The notes: generated by a model not told the origin, from the letters alone. Shown: positions 8,556 through 17,239, numbered from the stretch's first letter. The stretch: 36,553 nt of DNA from Spirochaetota bacterium (GCA_003246895.1 QKCL01000041.1:1-36553); one strand, 5' to 3'. Numbers and translations are program-made.

Positions 8556-9308
8556 ATGAAAGGTATTGTAAAAAAATTTGTCTCCTTTAAACTTCTTGTT
8601 CCTGTTTTTCTTTTTCTCATGAACGCGGCGTTCATGGAGAATGAGTATAAAACAGTCTATTACTATAAGCTTATGACTCTTAAAAAAGCCGAGAGTCCCA
8701 GGCGGATTGAGCTTATCAATGCAGACAACCTCTCCAGAGGTAAGTCGGTTGTGTCAAGGGGGATACTTTTTACCTACAAGGACAGAAATGCCTCCAGGGT
8801 ACGAATTGGAGGTAATTTTACATCATGGGAGCCAAAAAGAATGGAGAGGAGCAAGGACGGGGTCTGGTATTATTTCCTGTCCTCTGATAATTATTCCGGT
8901 GATGTGGAATATAAGTTCAATATTGATGGACTCTGGACAGAAGATCCGAATAACTCCCTGAAGAAAGATGATCTGACCGGAGCATATGTTTCAAAAACTG
9001 AGAGTATACAGCAGAATGAAGGAACACATCTGAGTTTTCGAAAGATAGACAGTAATACCGTTGAATTCAGGCTTTATAATCCCGGGGCAAGGGTAATTTC
9101 GCTTGTTGGAGATTTTAATCAGTGGAATCCTGAAAATGATCTCATGACAACAGCCGGCAGGGGTGTCTGGACTGTGAAAAAAAGACTCCTTCCCGGCAGG
9201 TACAGGTACAAGTTCATAGTTGACGGAAACTGGAAGGTGGATGTCTATAACCCACATTCGGGTACAGACAGTACGGGGGATATCTGTTCTGTGATAGATA
9301 TCAGGTAG
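8556..9308 (+). CDS. Membrane-anchored protein with two glycogen-binding (CBM48-like) domains
   Basis: The protein starts with a short basic stretch and a hydrophobic segment (about residues 8-27), acting as signal peptide or anchor. It then has two early-set, CBM48-like beta-sandwich domains. The first is at about 65-140 (VRIGGNFTSWEPKRMER, VEYKFNIDG); the second is at 160-248 (VSLVGDFNQWNPENDLM, YRYKFIVDGNW). The G-(D/N)-F-x-x-W and Y-K-F-x-(I/V)-D-G motifs are hallmarks of the fold. No catalytic amylase domain follows. Such stand-alone tandem modules occur in envelope proteins of spirochaetes and other bacteria, where the ligand is often unknown. An upstream in-frame ATG at 8529 would add nine residues; neither start has a good SD. 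It overlaps the convergent bpt gene by eight bases. Confidence 0.8.
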   Translation: MKGIVKKFVSFKLLVPVFLFLMNAAFMENEYKTVYYYKLMTLKKAESPRRIELINADNLSRGKSVVSRGILFTYKDRNASRVRIGGNFTSWEPKRMERSKDGVWYYFLSSDNYSGDVEYKFNIDGLWTEDPNNSLKKDDLTGAYVSKTESIQQNEGTHLSFRKIDSNTVEFRLYNPGARVISLVGDFNQWNPENDLMTTAGRGVWTVKKRLLPGRYRYKFIVDGNWKVDVYNPHSGTDSTGDICSVIDIR

Positions 9309-9996
9309 TTTTGAGACTCCAGGTGCATGTATTCCAGTTCATTATTTCATGGGGCCTGAAACGGTTTTTATAGGACATGCTTCTGTTTTCTTTTATATAG
9401 TAGCCCAGGTAGTAGTATTTCAGCCCCATTGATTCTGCAAGTTCAATCTCCTTCAAAGCGCTGAACGTGCCCAGATTAAGGTCGCTGTAATCGCAGTTGT
9501 ACACGAAGTAGACGCTGCTCAGTGCAGAAGATGAATAGTCAAGAAATCCTGCAGCGATTAGCTTTCCGTTCAGATAGTATTCACTCTGCAGAGAAGGGCA
9601 CGATTCAATGAAGAAGGTGCTGTGAAATTCCTCTATAGATGTATCCTTTCCGAAACGTTTTTTTGAGTGGTCTGCGTATACCTCATATATTTCATCACTG
9701 AAATTGAGGTCAGAAATCCGCATTTCTATTGATGATCCCCTGTTTATGACTCTTCTCTGACTCTTTGAGGGTTTAAATCCCTGGACAGGAACTCTGATGG
9801 GCTCACATCTATTGCAGTCAGGACACCGGGGCCTGAAATAGTACATTCCGAATTTTCTCCAACCCCTTGACAGATAGTGCTCAAGTTCATTTTTTGAGAG
9901 GTCTCTTGCAAAAAAATATGTAAATGCCGCATTCTTGTCTTCAAGATAGGGGCATTGTTCCTCGTTGGAAAGCATTGTCTTTGATAAAATAATCAT
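9301..9996 (-). CDS. bpt: Aspartate/glutamate leucyltransferase (N-end rule), Bpt/Ate family
   Basis: The enzyme transfers an amino acid from an aminoacyl-tRNA to N-terminal acidic residues of proteins, marking them for ClpS-ClpAP type degradation in the cytosol. Visible family features are CPYL near residue 15, the GWRKFGMYYFRPRCPDCNRC block (45-64), whose cysteines 58, 61 and 64 together with Cys15 are typical of the N-terminal domain, and the GNAT-like C-terminal domain with YYYLGYYI and the closing YKNRFRPHE motif. Length 231 residues is normal for bacterial Bpt. Leucyl versus arginyl specificity is inferred from the bacterial type and not seen in sequence. It lies 58 bases downstream of msrB on the same strand, so the two are likely co-transcribed. 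The start could be 9996 or the Met at 9972. Confidence 0.9.
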   Translation of the reverse strand: MIILSKTMLSNEEQCPYLEDKNAAFTYFFARDLSKNELEHYLSRGWRKFGMYYFRPRCPDCNRCEPIRVPVQGFKPSKSQRRVINRGSSIEMRISDLNFSDEIYEVYADHSKKRFGKDTSIEEFHSTFFIESCPSLQSEYYLNGKLIAAGFLDYSSSALSSVYFVYNCDYSDLNLGTFSALKEIELAESMGLKYYYLGYYIKENRSMSYKNRFRPHEIMNWNTCTWSLKTT

Positions 9997-10054
9997 GCAG
10001 TATGTATATCAGATAAGAATGAACATCTCAAGTAATATTTTTGCAGGCCAAGCA

Positions 10055-10495
10055 TCAGGTCTTTCTGAAAAGATAGAGGTATTCCCCGTATCCTTCACTG
10101 TCCATGTCCTCTGCGGGTATAAACCTGAGGGCTGCCGAGTTTATGCAGTATCTCAGTCCTGTGGGAACAGGTCCGTCACTGAATACATGTCCGAGGTGTG
10201 AATCGGCCCTGCTGCTGCGTACCTCCGTTCTTTCCATAAAAAGAAGGTGATCTGTTCTTTCTATGATAAGCTCAGGTTTAATCGGTTTTGTAAAACTGGG
10301 CCAGCCGGTGCCGGAGTCAAATTTATCAAGAGAGCTGAAAAGGGGTTCTCCTGACACTATATCGACATATATCCCCTCCTTTTTGTTGTCCCAGTATTCG
10401 TTTTCAAAGGGCTTTTCTGTTCCATTTTTCTGTGTAACGCTGTACTGGAGAGGAGTAAGGTTTCTGATCGATTCATTAAGGGGTGTTTTTTTCAT
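10055..10495 (-). CDS. msrB: Peptide-methionine (R)-S-oxide reductase, single-cysteine form
   Basis: MsrB repairs the R form of methionine sulfoxide. The 146-residue product carries SGTGWPSF (61-68), [16 protein letters not shown] (93-108) and the catalytic block [11 protein letters not shown] with Cys117. The zinc-binding CxxC pairs of the zinc-type enzymes are missing: the region reads [15 protein letters not shown], as in the MsrB part of Neisseria PilB. The usual resolving cysteine in SGCGWPSF is Thr63, so Cys117 is the only cysteine in the protein. Recycling must then use another route, such as direct attack by thioredoxin or another thiol. AAGGAG lies at good distance upstream on the minus strand. 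It heads a two-gene unit with bpt. Confidence 0.93.
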   Translation of the reverse strand: MKKTPLNESIRNLTPLQYSVTQKNGTEKPFENEYWDNKKEGIYVDIVSGEPLFSSLDKFDSGTGWPSFTKPIKPELIIERTDHLLFMERTEVRSSRADSHLGHVFSDGPVPTGLRYCINSAALRFIPAEDMDSEGYGEYLYLFRKT

Positions 10496-10646
10496 GTCAT
10501 TCTCCTTAAAAAGATATGAAGAATCTTAATGAGACAGGAATTATTGATAAATGTTAATATATAAATGTGCAAAAATGCATTAAAAATGTTTTAACTTATA
10601 GAAAATAACATTTTTGCCGTAATATTAAATATACAGAAATTTTATT

Positions 10647-11753
10647 ATGCCGGTGAAGAAGATGCCATCAGAAAGTTATAAGAACTGCACCAATGACTGT
10701 CATTTCAGGGAGTTTTTCAGCATGTCAAGGCAGGCCATGTACGTCACATCCAGGGAGGGTATATTTCTTGATGTGAACAATGCAATGGTTGAACTTCTTG
10801 GCTATTCAAGGGAGGAACTTATCGGAGGGAAGGTGGATATGATTTATGAATCCCCCGAAGACAGGCTCTCCTATGTGAAACTCATTGAGAAAAACCTGGT
10901 GGTGCACGATTACAAGATCGTGCTGAGAAAGGCCGACGGCGAGGTTGTCATCTGTCTTATTGACGCCATTGTGCGTAACCGGGGCAGTGAAATTACCGGA
11001 TATTTCGGAATCATAAATTCCTATTCCGAAATAATGAAATCCGCCAGGGAGTATTATAATGAGCTTAAGGAAGAGCACAGAATAGTGAGGGAGGAGAGGA
11101 AGTCCCTGTTTCATGACGCGGCGCTTTTCATGAGGTATGGTTCCGATGAGCTCCTCGACTATGTGCAGAATACCGGGGAGAATCCGCTTCAGTCAGGGAA
11201 GAAGAGGGTCACAGTGATGTTTTTTGATCTGGTTGGGTCGACCTCCATTGCTGAAAAACTTGATCCCGACGTTTTTACCTCATTCCTCAATGAACTATTC
11301 ATAGACATAATGGATCTGATATACGGGAACCACGGCTCCGTGAACAAGATACTCGGTGACGGCATCATGGCAACATTCGGAGCTCCCCTTGAGACAGGCA
11401 AGGACGCATATAATGCAGTAAATGCCGCGAAACAGATACAGGAATATCTGGTTACCTACAATGATGTGCGTCCTGATTATCTGAAAGACAGAATTTCTGC
11501 AGGCATAGGAATAGCAACCGGTACTGTTTTTGCCGGAGTTATAGGTTCCGTGAGGAGAGAGGAGTATACTGTACTTGGAGACACTGTAAATGTCGCAGCA
11601 AGGCTTGAGAAACTTACCCGTCAGGTGGGAGGGAACATTCTCACGGATGAGGAAACATATAATGAAGTAAAGGACAGCTTCCCTCTTCACAAAAAGTATC
11701 AGAACAGGTTAAGGGGAAGGGAGGAGATGGCCGTAGTTTATTCAATAAGGTAA
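10647..11753 (+). CDS. PAS domain - class III adenylate cyclase
   Basis: The 368-residue soluble protein has an N-terminal PAS domain (about 22-125, with GIFLDVNNAMVELLGYSREEL), a short coiled linker (130-155), and a class III nucleotide cyclase domain (185-368). The metal-binding aspartates are Asp194 (FFDLVGST) and Asp238 (ILGDGIMATFG). Lys234 and Asp312 (VLGDTVNVAARLE) are the adenine-specifying pair, and Asn315 and Arg319 are the transition-state residues. All catalytic residues are present, so it should make cAMP when the domain dimerises. The PAS ligand is unknown; no haem or flavin motif is evident. The CxxxC at 14-18 might bind metal. It stands alone between msrB and pyrE, and no good SD precedes the ATG; Met6 is an alternative start. 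Confidence 0.92.
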   Translation: MPVKKMPSESYKNCTNDCHFREFFSMSRQAMYVTSREGIFLDVNNAMVELLGYSREELIGGKVDMIYESPEDRLSYVKLIEKNLVVHDYKIVLRKADGEVVICLIDAIVRNRGSEITGYFGIINSYSEIMKSAREYYNELKEEHRIVREERKSLFHDAALFMRYGSDELLDYVQNTGENPLQSGKKRVTVMFFDLVGSTSIAEKLDPDVFTSFLNELFIDIMDLIYGNHGSVNKILGDGIMATFGAPLETGKDAYNAVNAAKQIQEYLVTYNDVRPDYLKDRISAGIGIATGTVFAGVIGSVRREEYTVLGDTVNVAARLEKLTRQVGGNILTDEETYNEVKDSFPLHKKYQNRLRGREEMAVVYSIR

Positions 11754-11803
11754 AAGAGGTATTTAAAAAGGCAGGCCCTGAGATAGAGCCCACCTTCTAT
11801 ATT

Positions 11804-12478
11804 TTATACTCCGTAGGTAGAACGGTAATCTTCCATCTGTCTTATCATATCTTCATCTATTGAGTGTTCCTTTCTCAATGAATCATCTTTAAGATATTCA
11901 ATTATATCCACGATGGTGGCTATGGGGTAAAATGAAATCCCCGTAGATGTATTGAGTTCCTGAATGGCGGATGTTTCCCCAGTGCCTTTTTCCATACGGT
12001 CAACGGATATAATTACAGCATTTATCCGGGGATTCCCGTTGTTTTTGAGGATATCCAGTGATTCCCGAACAGCAGTCCCGGCTGTTATAACATCATCAAC
12101 CAGAAGGAGCTTGTCGCTTGAGTTCAGTTCCTTGCCTACAATGAGTCCCTTGTCCCCATGATCCTTTGCCTCTTTTCTGTTGAAGGCATAGTCAATGTCA
12201 ATGCCGTGTGCGGTAAAGAGGGAGCTTGCTGTGGCTATGGCAAGAGGTATTCCCTTGTATGCAGGGCCGAATACAGCCGTGTAGTCTTCTCTTTTGAGAT
12301 TGTCAACAATGGCGCTTGCATAGAAGTTTCCAAGCCTGTTTATGGACATTCCGGTGTGAAGCATCCCTGTGTTCAGAAAGTATGGTGATATTCTTCCTGA
12401 TTTCAGCGTAAATGTGCCGAATTTAAGTGCGCCGCTTTTTAGAAGGAAGCTTATGAATTCTTTTTTGTATGGTTTCAT
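11804..12478 (-). CDS. pyrE: Orotate phosphoribosyltransferase
   Basis: PyrE joins orotate to PRPP to make OMP in pyrimidine synthesis. The 224-residue product has the FTLKSGRISPYFLN start of the family (23-36), the flexible-loop segment FNRKEAKDHGDKG (99-111) that closes over the active site, and the PRPP-binding motif LLLVDDVITAGTA (124-136). It is slightly longer than the short PyrE type, with a C-terminal extension of charged helix. It lies 15 bases behind the rubrerythrin stop on the same strand, and GGAG precedes its start, so it is probably read from the rubrerythrin promoter. No attenuator or UMP-type leader is visible. The pairing with an oxidative-stress gene has no clear metabolic reason. 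Confidence 0.95.
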   Translation of the reverse strand: MKPYKKEFISFLLKSGALKFGTFTLKSGRISPYFLNTGMLHTGMSINRLGNFYASAIVDNLKREDYTAVFGPAYKGIPLAIATASSLFTAHGIDIDYAFNRKEAKDHGDKGLIVGKELNSSDKLLLVDDVITAGTAVRESLDILKNNGNPRINAVIISVDRMEKGTGETSAIQELNTSTGISFYPIATIVDIIEYLKDDSLRKEHSIDEDMIRQMEDYRSTYGV

Positions 12479-12493
12479 TTATTGTGCTCCGGA

Positions 12494-12988
12494 TTATTCA
12501 ACTTCGAAGAAGGCCTGTTTCTTTGCCTTGCAGACCGGGCATTCATCCGGGGCATCGCCTTCAACAGTGTATCCGCAGACTGAACAGACATGTATTGCAA
12601 CATCTTCGCTTTTTTCAAGGTTATCCAGCGCCTTTGTGTAGAGTTCAGCATGAATCTTTTCAACTTCATTTGCAAGCCTGAAGGATCTTTCCGCTTTTTT
12701 CTCTCCATCTGCAACGGCATCCTCTATCATGGGAGGGTACATTGACTGGAATTCATGTGTCTCTCCGCCGATTGCTTCCCTGAGGTTTTCTTCAGTGGAG
12801 CCTACACCGTTCAATGCATCAAAGTGTGCGTGTGCATGTATTGTCTCTGCTGCCGCTGCAGCTCTGAATAGTTTAGCAGCATGTTTATAGCCTTCTTTAT
12901 CCGCTTTTTTTGCAAAGGCAAGGTATTTTCTGTTGGCCTGGGATTCTCCGGCAAATGCTTCTTTCAGGTTATCTGTGGTTTTGCTCAT
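12494..12988 (-). CDS. Rubrerythrin
   Basis: Rubrerythrin is a cytosolic non-haem iron peroxidase that reduces hydrogen peroxide in anaerobes and microaerophiles. The 164-residue product has the ferritin-like four-helix domain with diiron ligands (Glu15, Glu48 and His51, Glu76 and Glu79, Glu110 and His113) and a C-terminal rubredoxin-like domain with two CxxC pairs (Cys135, 138, 150 and 153). All expected ligands are present. AGGTGA precedes the ATG at good spacing. A near-consensus promoter with a PerR-like palindrome lies about 30-65 bases upstream, which fits peroxide-controlled expression. It heads the unit with pyrE. Its presence suggests an anaerobic or oxygen-sensitive lifestyle. Confidence 0.95.
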   Translation of the reverse strand: MSKTTDNLKEAFAGESQANRKYLAFAKKADKEGYKHAAKLFRAAAAAETIHAHAHFDALNGVGSTEENLREAIGGETHEFQSMYPPMIEDAVADGEKKAERSFRLANEVEKIHAELYTKALDNLEKSEDVAIHVCSVCGYTVEGDAPDECPVCKAKKQAFFEVE

Positions 12989-13016
12989 TTTGTCACCTCG
13001 TTATAGAATATCTGAT

Positions 13017-13044
13017 TTTATATAATGAAACAGAATTCAGTCAA
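13017..13044 (-). promoter_or_regulatory. Near-consensus housekeeping promoter for rubrerythrin-pyrE
   Basis: Read on the minus strand, TTGACT (13039-13044) and TATAAA (13017-13022) are separated by 16 bases. The predicted start point is near 13010, giving a short leader that holds the AGGTGA ribosome site before ATG 12988. Confidence 0.7.
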
Positions 13045-13056
13045 GAATTATTCTTA
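13042..13056. promoter_or_regulatory. PerR/Fur-like 7-1-7 palindrome over the -35 box
   Basis: AAGAAT-T-ATTCTT (13043-13055) is a perfect 6-1-6 inverted repeat overlapping the -35 hexamer of the rubrerythrin promoter. The AAT-N-ATT core and spacing match the PerR box layout, with 9 of 14 bases agreeing with TTATAAT-N-ATTATAA by hand count. A repressor bound here would block the promoter. The site is inferred; no regulator gene lies nearby. Confidence 0.45.
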
Positions 13057-13175
13057 ATAAGAAAAATAAAGCAAAATAAAATTATTTTAAAAAAAGAATG
13101 AAATATTGGGAAATGGATTAATTATTGGTTTTATTGATTAATATAAATAAATATAAAGTTTTGAGGAGATCAGTG

Positions 13176-14636
13176 ATGTTTAGCAAGATGAAATTATCTT
13201 CAAGAATAATGTTCATGGGGATTATGATTATTCTGGCTTTTTCCGGTGTGTTTATATGGCTCTATCCTGAAATAAAAGAGAATATGTACAGAGAAAAATA
13301 TGACAAGACTCGCAATCTTGTTGAATCTGCATATACCGTAATTGAACATTATGGAAAGGAAGCTGAAAAAGGGGCAATGTCGGTCGCCCAGGCGAAATCC
13401 ATGGCCATGGATGCGGTGGGCAGCATGAGATATGAAAAGATTGAGTACTTCTGGATAAGCGGTCTCGACGGGATTACTATCATGCACCCCATTGACAAAA
13501 AACTTGTGGGTCAGAGCATGCTTACTGTTAAGGACTCGCACGGAAAGATTTTTATGAATGAAATTATCTCTCAGGCCAAAAGCGACGGAGGAGGTTTTGT
13601 AAAATACTACTGGCATAAACCGGGTGAAACAAAACCCTCTCCAAAAATCACATACAGCAAATACTATAATAAATGGAACTGGATTGTTTCATCCGGCATC
13701 TATATTGATGATGTGGACAGTGAGGTAAATACCATGTTCCTTGCCATTGCCATTGCAGGCCTTATTATTGCCGCCTTTGCTTTGCTGGCATCATGGTTTA
13801 TTTCCAGAGCCATTGCAAATCCAATTCATAACATAATAACCGGACTTAATAGAAATTCAGACCATGTTGCTTCTGCTGCAGGGCAGGTATCTACCGCAAG
13901 CCAGTCTCTGGCAGAAGGTTCATCCGAGCAGTCTTCGTCTATAGAGGAGACATCTTCATCCCTTGAAGAGATGTCTGCAATGACAAAGCAGAGTTCGGAG
14001 AATGCCATTCATGCAGACAGGCTCATGAAGGATACTGCTGATGTGGTTTCTGTGGCTAACAATTCCATGAGTAAACTGATGGATTCAATGACTGATATAT
14101 CCGCAACCAGTGAAGAGATGTCAAGAATCATTAAAACCATAGAGGAAATAGCATTTCAGACCAATCTGCTGGCGCTTAATGCTGCGGTTGAAGCAGCCCG
14201 TGCCGGTTCTGCGGGAGCCGGTTTTGCGGTGGTGGCAGGAGAAGTCAGAAATCTGGCAATAAGGGCAGCAGAGGCGGCCAAGAATACATCTGCCATGCTT
14301 GAGGAAACTGTTACCAAAATAGGAAACGGTTCATCAATAGTAAATGAAGCAAATGAAATATTTCAGAAAATTTCAGAAAGTTCAGTTAATGTGGGCAGGC
14401 TGGTTAATGAAATAGCAATCGGCTCAAATGAGCAGGCAATGGGTATAGCTCAGGTGAATCAGGCAGTTGCCCAGATAGGGCAGGTTGTGCAGGAGAATGC
14501 TGCAAATGCTGAGGAATCTGCATCGGCTTCAGAAGAGATGGCATCCCAGGCAACATTGATGAAAGGTATTGTTATGGACCTTTCCCGGATAGTGGAAGGG
14601 GTGAAAAAGAATCAGGGAGGCGGCATCGATGCATGA
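13176..14636 (+). CDS. Methyl-accepting chemotaxis protein with single Cache domain (first of a pair)
   Basis: This 486-residue transmembrane chemoreceptor has a first membrane segment at about 10-29 and a periplasmic single-Cache type sensor (30-185; YFWISGLDGITIMHP and WNWIVSSGIYIDDV are typical). A second membrane segment lies at about 186-208, followed by a cytosolic signalling domain. The highly conserved hairpin tip (EIAFQTNLLALNAAVEAARAG, here only noted as present) is near 325-345. There is almost no HAMP domain; the membrane helix runs quickly into the coiled coil. No CheR/CheB pentapeptide is found at the C-terminus, which ends GGGIDA. GAGGAG at 13163-13168 sets the ATG at 13176; in-frame TTG 13125 is not supported. 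It is the paralogue of the next gene. Confidence 0.93.
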   Translation: MFSKMKLSSRIMFMGIMIILAFSGVFIWLYPEIKENMYREKYDKTRNLVESAYTVIEHYGKEAEKGAMSVAQAKSMAMDAVGSMRYEKIEYFWISGLDGITIMHPIDKKLVGQSMLTVKDSHGKIFMNEIISQAKSDGGGFVKYYWHKPGETKPSPKITYSKYYNKWNWIVSSGIYIDDVDSEVNTMFLAIAIAGLIIAAFALLASWFISRAIANPIHNIITGLNRNSDHVASAAGQVSTASQSLAEGSSEQSSSIEETSSSLEEMSAMTKQSSENAIHADRLMKDTADVVSVANNSMSKLMDSMTDISATSEEMSRIIKTIEEIAFQTNLLALNAAVEAARAGSAGAGFAVVAGEVRNLAIRAAEAAKNTSAMLEETVTKIGNGSSIVNEANEIFQKISESSVNVGRLVNEIAIGSNEQAMGIAQVNQAVAQIGQVVQENAANAEESASASEEMASQATLMKGIVMDLSRIVEGVKKNQGGGIDA

Positions 14637-14787
14637 AAGGGGAATGCTGCTGCTATTATGTCGCATGACGTTTAAGGGGTGCCTTTAAAAAATTGTAAAA
14701 AAAGTTCAAAATTGTTTTTTTGTTTGTATTGTAAAATTATAATTTCTAAATTATTTGTTACTATTATATAGAAAAGAGGAATTGGTT

Positions 14788-16377
14788 ATGCTCCACAGAA
14801 TAAAACTCTCTACCAGAATAGTTTTTCTAGGACTTCTTATTGTGTTCTGCTTTTCCATGGTCTTTGTCTGGCTTTATCCGAGACTTGAAAAGAGCATGTA
14901 TGATGCCAAATATGAAAAAACCAGGCATCTTGTTGAAGCTGCATGGACAATGATTGATCATTTTGCCAAGAAGGAGAAGGGCGGTGAACTCACAAAGGTT
15001 CAGGCTCAGCGCCTCGCCAAGGAGGCTATCCGCGACATGCGTTATGAGGGTGATGAGTACTTCTGGATCAATGATCTTCAGGGAATTATGATAATGCACA
15101 TAAATCCCAAAAAAATAGATACCAGCATGCTTGAAGACAGAGATGCACACGGAAAATATTTTTTCAAGGAGATGATTAAGGTTGCAAAGAACAATAATGA
15201 AGGTTTTGTTGATTATTACTATCCAAAACCCGGGGAAACTGTAGCATCCCCCAAGATTTCTTTTGTTAAGCTTATTCCACAGTGGGACTGGGTTGTTGGT
15301 TCGGGAATATATATTGATGATGTACAGAAGCAGCTCCGCAGCATGTTTATGATAGTAATAATTGTAGCCTCGGCCATAGCATTTTTTGGCATTCTGCTTT
15401 CATTTTTTATGGCAAGATCCATTGCCAGACCCATAAATAATATAATTGACGGCCTGAACAAGAGTTCTGATCAGGTTGCCTCTGCTGCCGGGCAGGTATC
15501 AATTGCCAGTCAGTCACTTGCAGAAGGTTCATCTGAGCAGTCTTCTTCGATAGAGGAAACATCATCATCTCTTGAACAGATGTCTGCAATGACGAAACAG
15601 AATGCCGAACACGCAGCGCGGGCGGATGAATTGATGAAGGATTCGAAGAAAATAGTGTCAGAGGCCAATGAATCCATGATTCAGCTCACTGAGTCCATGT
15701 CCGAGATTTCACATTCAAGCGGTGAAATGTCAAAAATAATAAAAACAATTGAAGAGATAGCATTTCAGACTAATCTGCTTGCACTTAATGCTGCAGTGGA
15801 AGCAGCCCGTGCCGGTTCTGCAGGTTCCGGTTTCGCGGTGGTTGCAGGAGAGGTCAGAAATCTTGCCATAAGGGCGGCTGATGCAGCAAAAAGTACATCA
15901 GAGATGCTTGAGGAAACAGTTTCAAAAATTGGTAACGGTTCGAAACTTGTTACAGAAACAAATGATGCTTTCATAAAGGTTTCTGAAAGTGCAGGCAAGG
16001 TTGGAGATCTGGTCAGTGAGATAGCCGTGGGGTCAAATGAACAGGCCATGGGTATAGATCAGGTTAATCAGGCCGTAGCCCAGATTGGGCAGGTTGTCCA
16101 GGAGAATGCTGCAAATGCCGAAGAATCCGCATCCGCCTCAGAGGAGATGAATGCACAGGCCGAGCAGATGAAAAGCATCGTGGCGGAGCTTTCAGCGATT
16201 ATATCCGGTTCATCGGTAAAAGCAACATCCTATGTCAGAGTCCCTGAACGGCAGGTGAAGAACTATAAGCAGCCGCACAGCAATAAAAAGGTTCCGGTGA
16301 AAGTTGGCGATGGAGCCAAATCGGAGAAACTGGTCAGCACTCTGCCTCATGATAATGAAGATTTCATTGAATTCTAG
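14788..16377 (+). CDS. Methyl-accepting chemotaxis protein with single Cache domain and CheR-type tail (second of a pair)
   Basis: This 529-residue receptor has the same plan as its neighbour: a membrane segment at about 10-28, a single-Cache sensor (YFWINDLQGIMIMH, WDWVVGSGIYIDDV), a second membrane segment near 190-212, and the conserved signalling hairpin. The signalling halves are nearly identical to the first gene, while the sensors differ more, as expected after duplication and change of ligand. It has a flexible, Lys-rich extension of about 50 residues that ends DNEDFIEF. An acidic-aromatic-x-x-Phe end like this resembles the pentapeptide that tethers CheR and CheB. AGAGGA (14775-14780) sets the start. 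A strong terminator follows. Ligands cannot be read from the sequence; small organic acids are common for this Cache type. Confidence 0.93.
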   Translation: MLHRIKLSTRIVFLGLLIVFCFSMVFVWLYPRLEKSMYDAKYEKTRHLVEAAWTMIDHFAKKEKGGELTKVQAQRLAKEAIRDMRYEGDEYFWINDLQGIMIMHINPKKIDTSMLEDRDAHGKYFFKEMIKVAKNNNEGFVDYYYPKPGETVASPKISFVKLIPQWDWVVGSGIYIDDVQKQLRSMFMIVIIVASAIAFFGILLSFFMARSIARPINNIIDGLNKSSDQVASAAGQVSIASQSLAEGSSEQSSSIEETSSSLEQMSAMTKQNAEHAARADELMKDSKKIVSEANESMIQLTESMSEISHSSGEMSKIIKTIEEIAFQTNLLALNAAVEAARAGSAGSGFAVVAGEVRNLAIRAADAAKSTSEMLEETVSKIGNGSKLVTETNDAFIKVSESAGKVGDLVSEIAVGSNEQAMGIDQVNQAVAQIGQVVQENAANAEESASASEEMNAQAEQMKSIVAELSAIISGSSVKATSYVRVPERQVKNYKQPHSNKKVPVKVGDGAKSEKLVSTLPHDNEDFIEF

Positions 16378-16400
16378 AAATATCTGAAAAATCAGTGTTG

Positions 16401-16431
16401 AAAACGCTGCCATTTTGGCAGCGTTTTTTTT
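16401..16431 (+). terminator. Rho-independent terminator after the chemoreceptor pair
   Basis: An 11-bp perfect stem (AAAACGCTGCC and GGCAGCGTTTT) with a 5-base ATTTT loop is followed by more T residues. It separates the chemoreceptors from the ABC ATPase gene. Confidence 0.93.
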
Positions 16432-16473
16432 AAATGTCTTGAATTTTAAATTTCAATATTAAATAAAAGAGAA

Positions 16474-17199
16474 ATGAAACCGGTTTTGGAAATAGAGAAT
16501 CTTGGGAAGTCATTCGGGACAAAGGTTATTTTTGACAGAATCAGCTTTGCCGTGGGTCAGAATGAGGTTCTTTCAGTAATAGGGCAGAGCGGCACGGGCA
16601 AGTCAGTGCTTCTTAAAAATATAATGGGTATAATAAAGCCGGACAGCGGCAGTATTTTTGTTAACGGAAAAAATCTCTATACAAACAGCGGTGAAATAGA
16701 CAGGGAAATTCTTTCAAAAATGGGGATACTATTTCAGGGTGCGGCTTTATTTGATTCGCTGGATGTCTATGGGAATATCATGTTCGGCCTTGAAAGAAGC
16801 AAGATGGACATAATGGAAAAAAAGCGAAGGTTTAGTGATGTTCTGAACAGTCTGGGTCTTAGGGGGTATGAATCAAAATCAGTGTCTGAGCTTTCAGGAG
16901 GAATACAAAAAAGAGTCGGTCTGGCAAGAGCAATAGTGCTTAAGCCTGAAATTATGCTTTATGATGAGCCCACAACGGGGGTTGATCCTATAACAGCCGG
17001 AGTTGTAAACAGTCTCATCCTGAGAATGCGTGAAATATACGGCATGACGTCCATTGTTGTAACACATGATATAGAATCAGCATGCAGAATATCTGATAGA
17101 ATAATAATGCTCCATGGCGGAAATATTATTTTTTCAGGAACCCCTTCTGAATTGATGGAAAGTACATTGGAAGAAGTGACTGATTTTGTCAGGAGATGA
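16474..17199 (+). CDS. ABC transporter ATPase, MlaF-type (orphan)
   Basis: The 241-residue ATPase has Walker A GQSGTGKS (37-44), a Q-loop in ILFQGAALFDSLDVYGN that is characteristic of the MlaF/Ttg2A/Mkl group, the signature LSGGIQKRVGLARAI, Walker B IMLYDEPTTGVDP and the switch His in VVTHDI. MlaF-type ATPases energise MlaE permeases that move phospholipids between the two membranes with MlaD substrate-binding proteins. No mlaE or mlaD gene lies beside this copy, so the partner must be elsewhere, or it serves another permease. It is 42 bases past the terminator, so it probably has its own promoter. AAGAGA before the ATG is a modest ribosome site. Confidence 0.9.
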   Translation: MKPVLEIENLGKSFGTKVIFDRISFAVGQNEVLSVIGQSGTGKSVLLKNIMGIIKPDSGSIFVNGKNLYTNSGEIDREILSKMGILFQGAALFDSLDVYGNIMFGLERSKMDIMEKKRRFSDVLNSLGLRGYESKSVSELSGGIQKRVGLARAIVLKPEIMLYDEPTTGVDPITAGVVNSLILRMREIYGMTSIVVTHDIESACRISDRIIMLHGGNIIFSGTPSELMESTLEEVTDFVRR

Positions 17200-17239
17200 A
17201 CTGTTATATGTAATATCTGCAATAAAAACAGATAATTTA

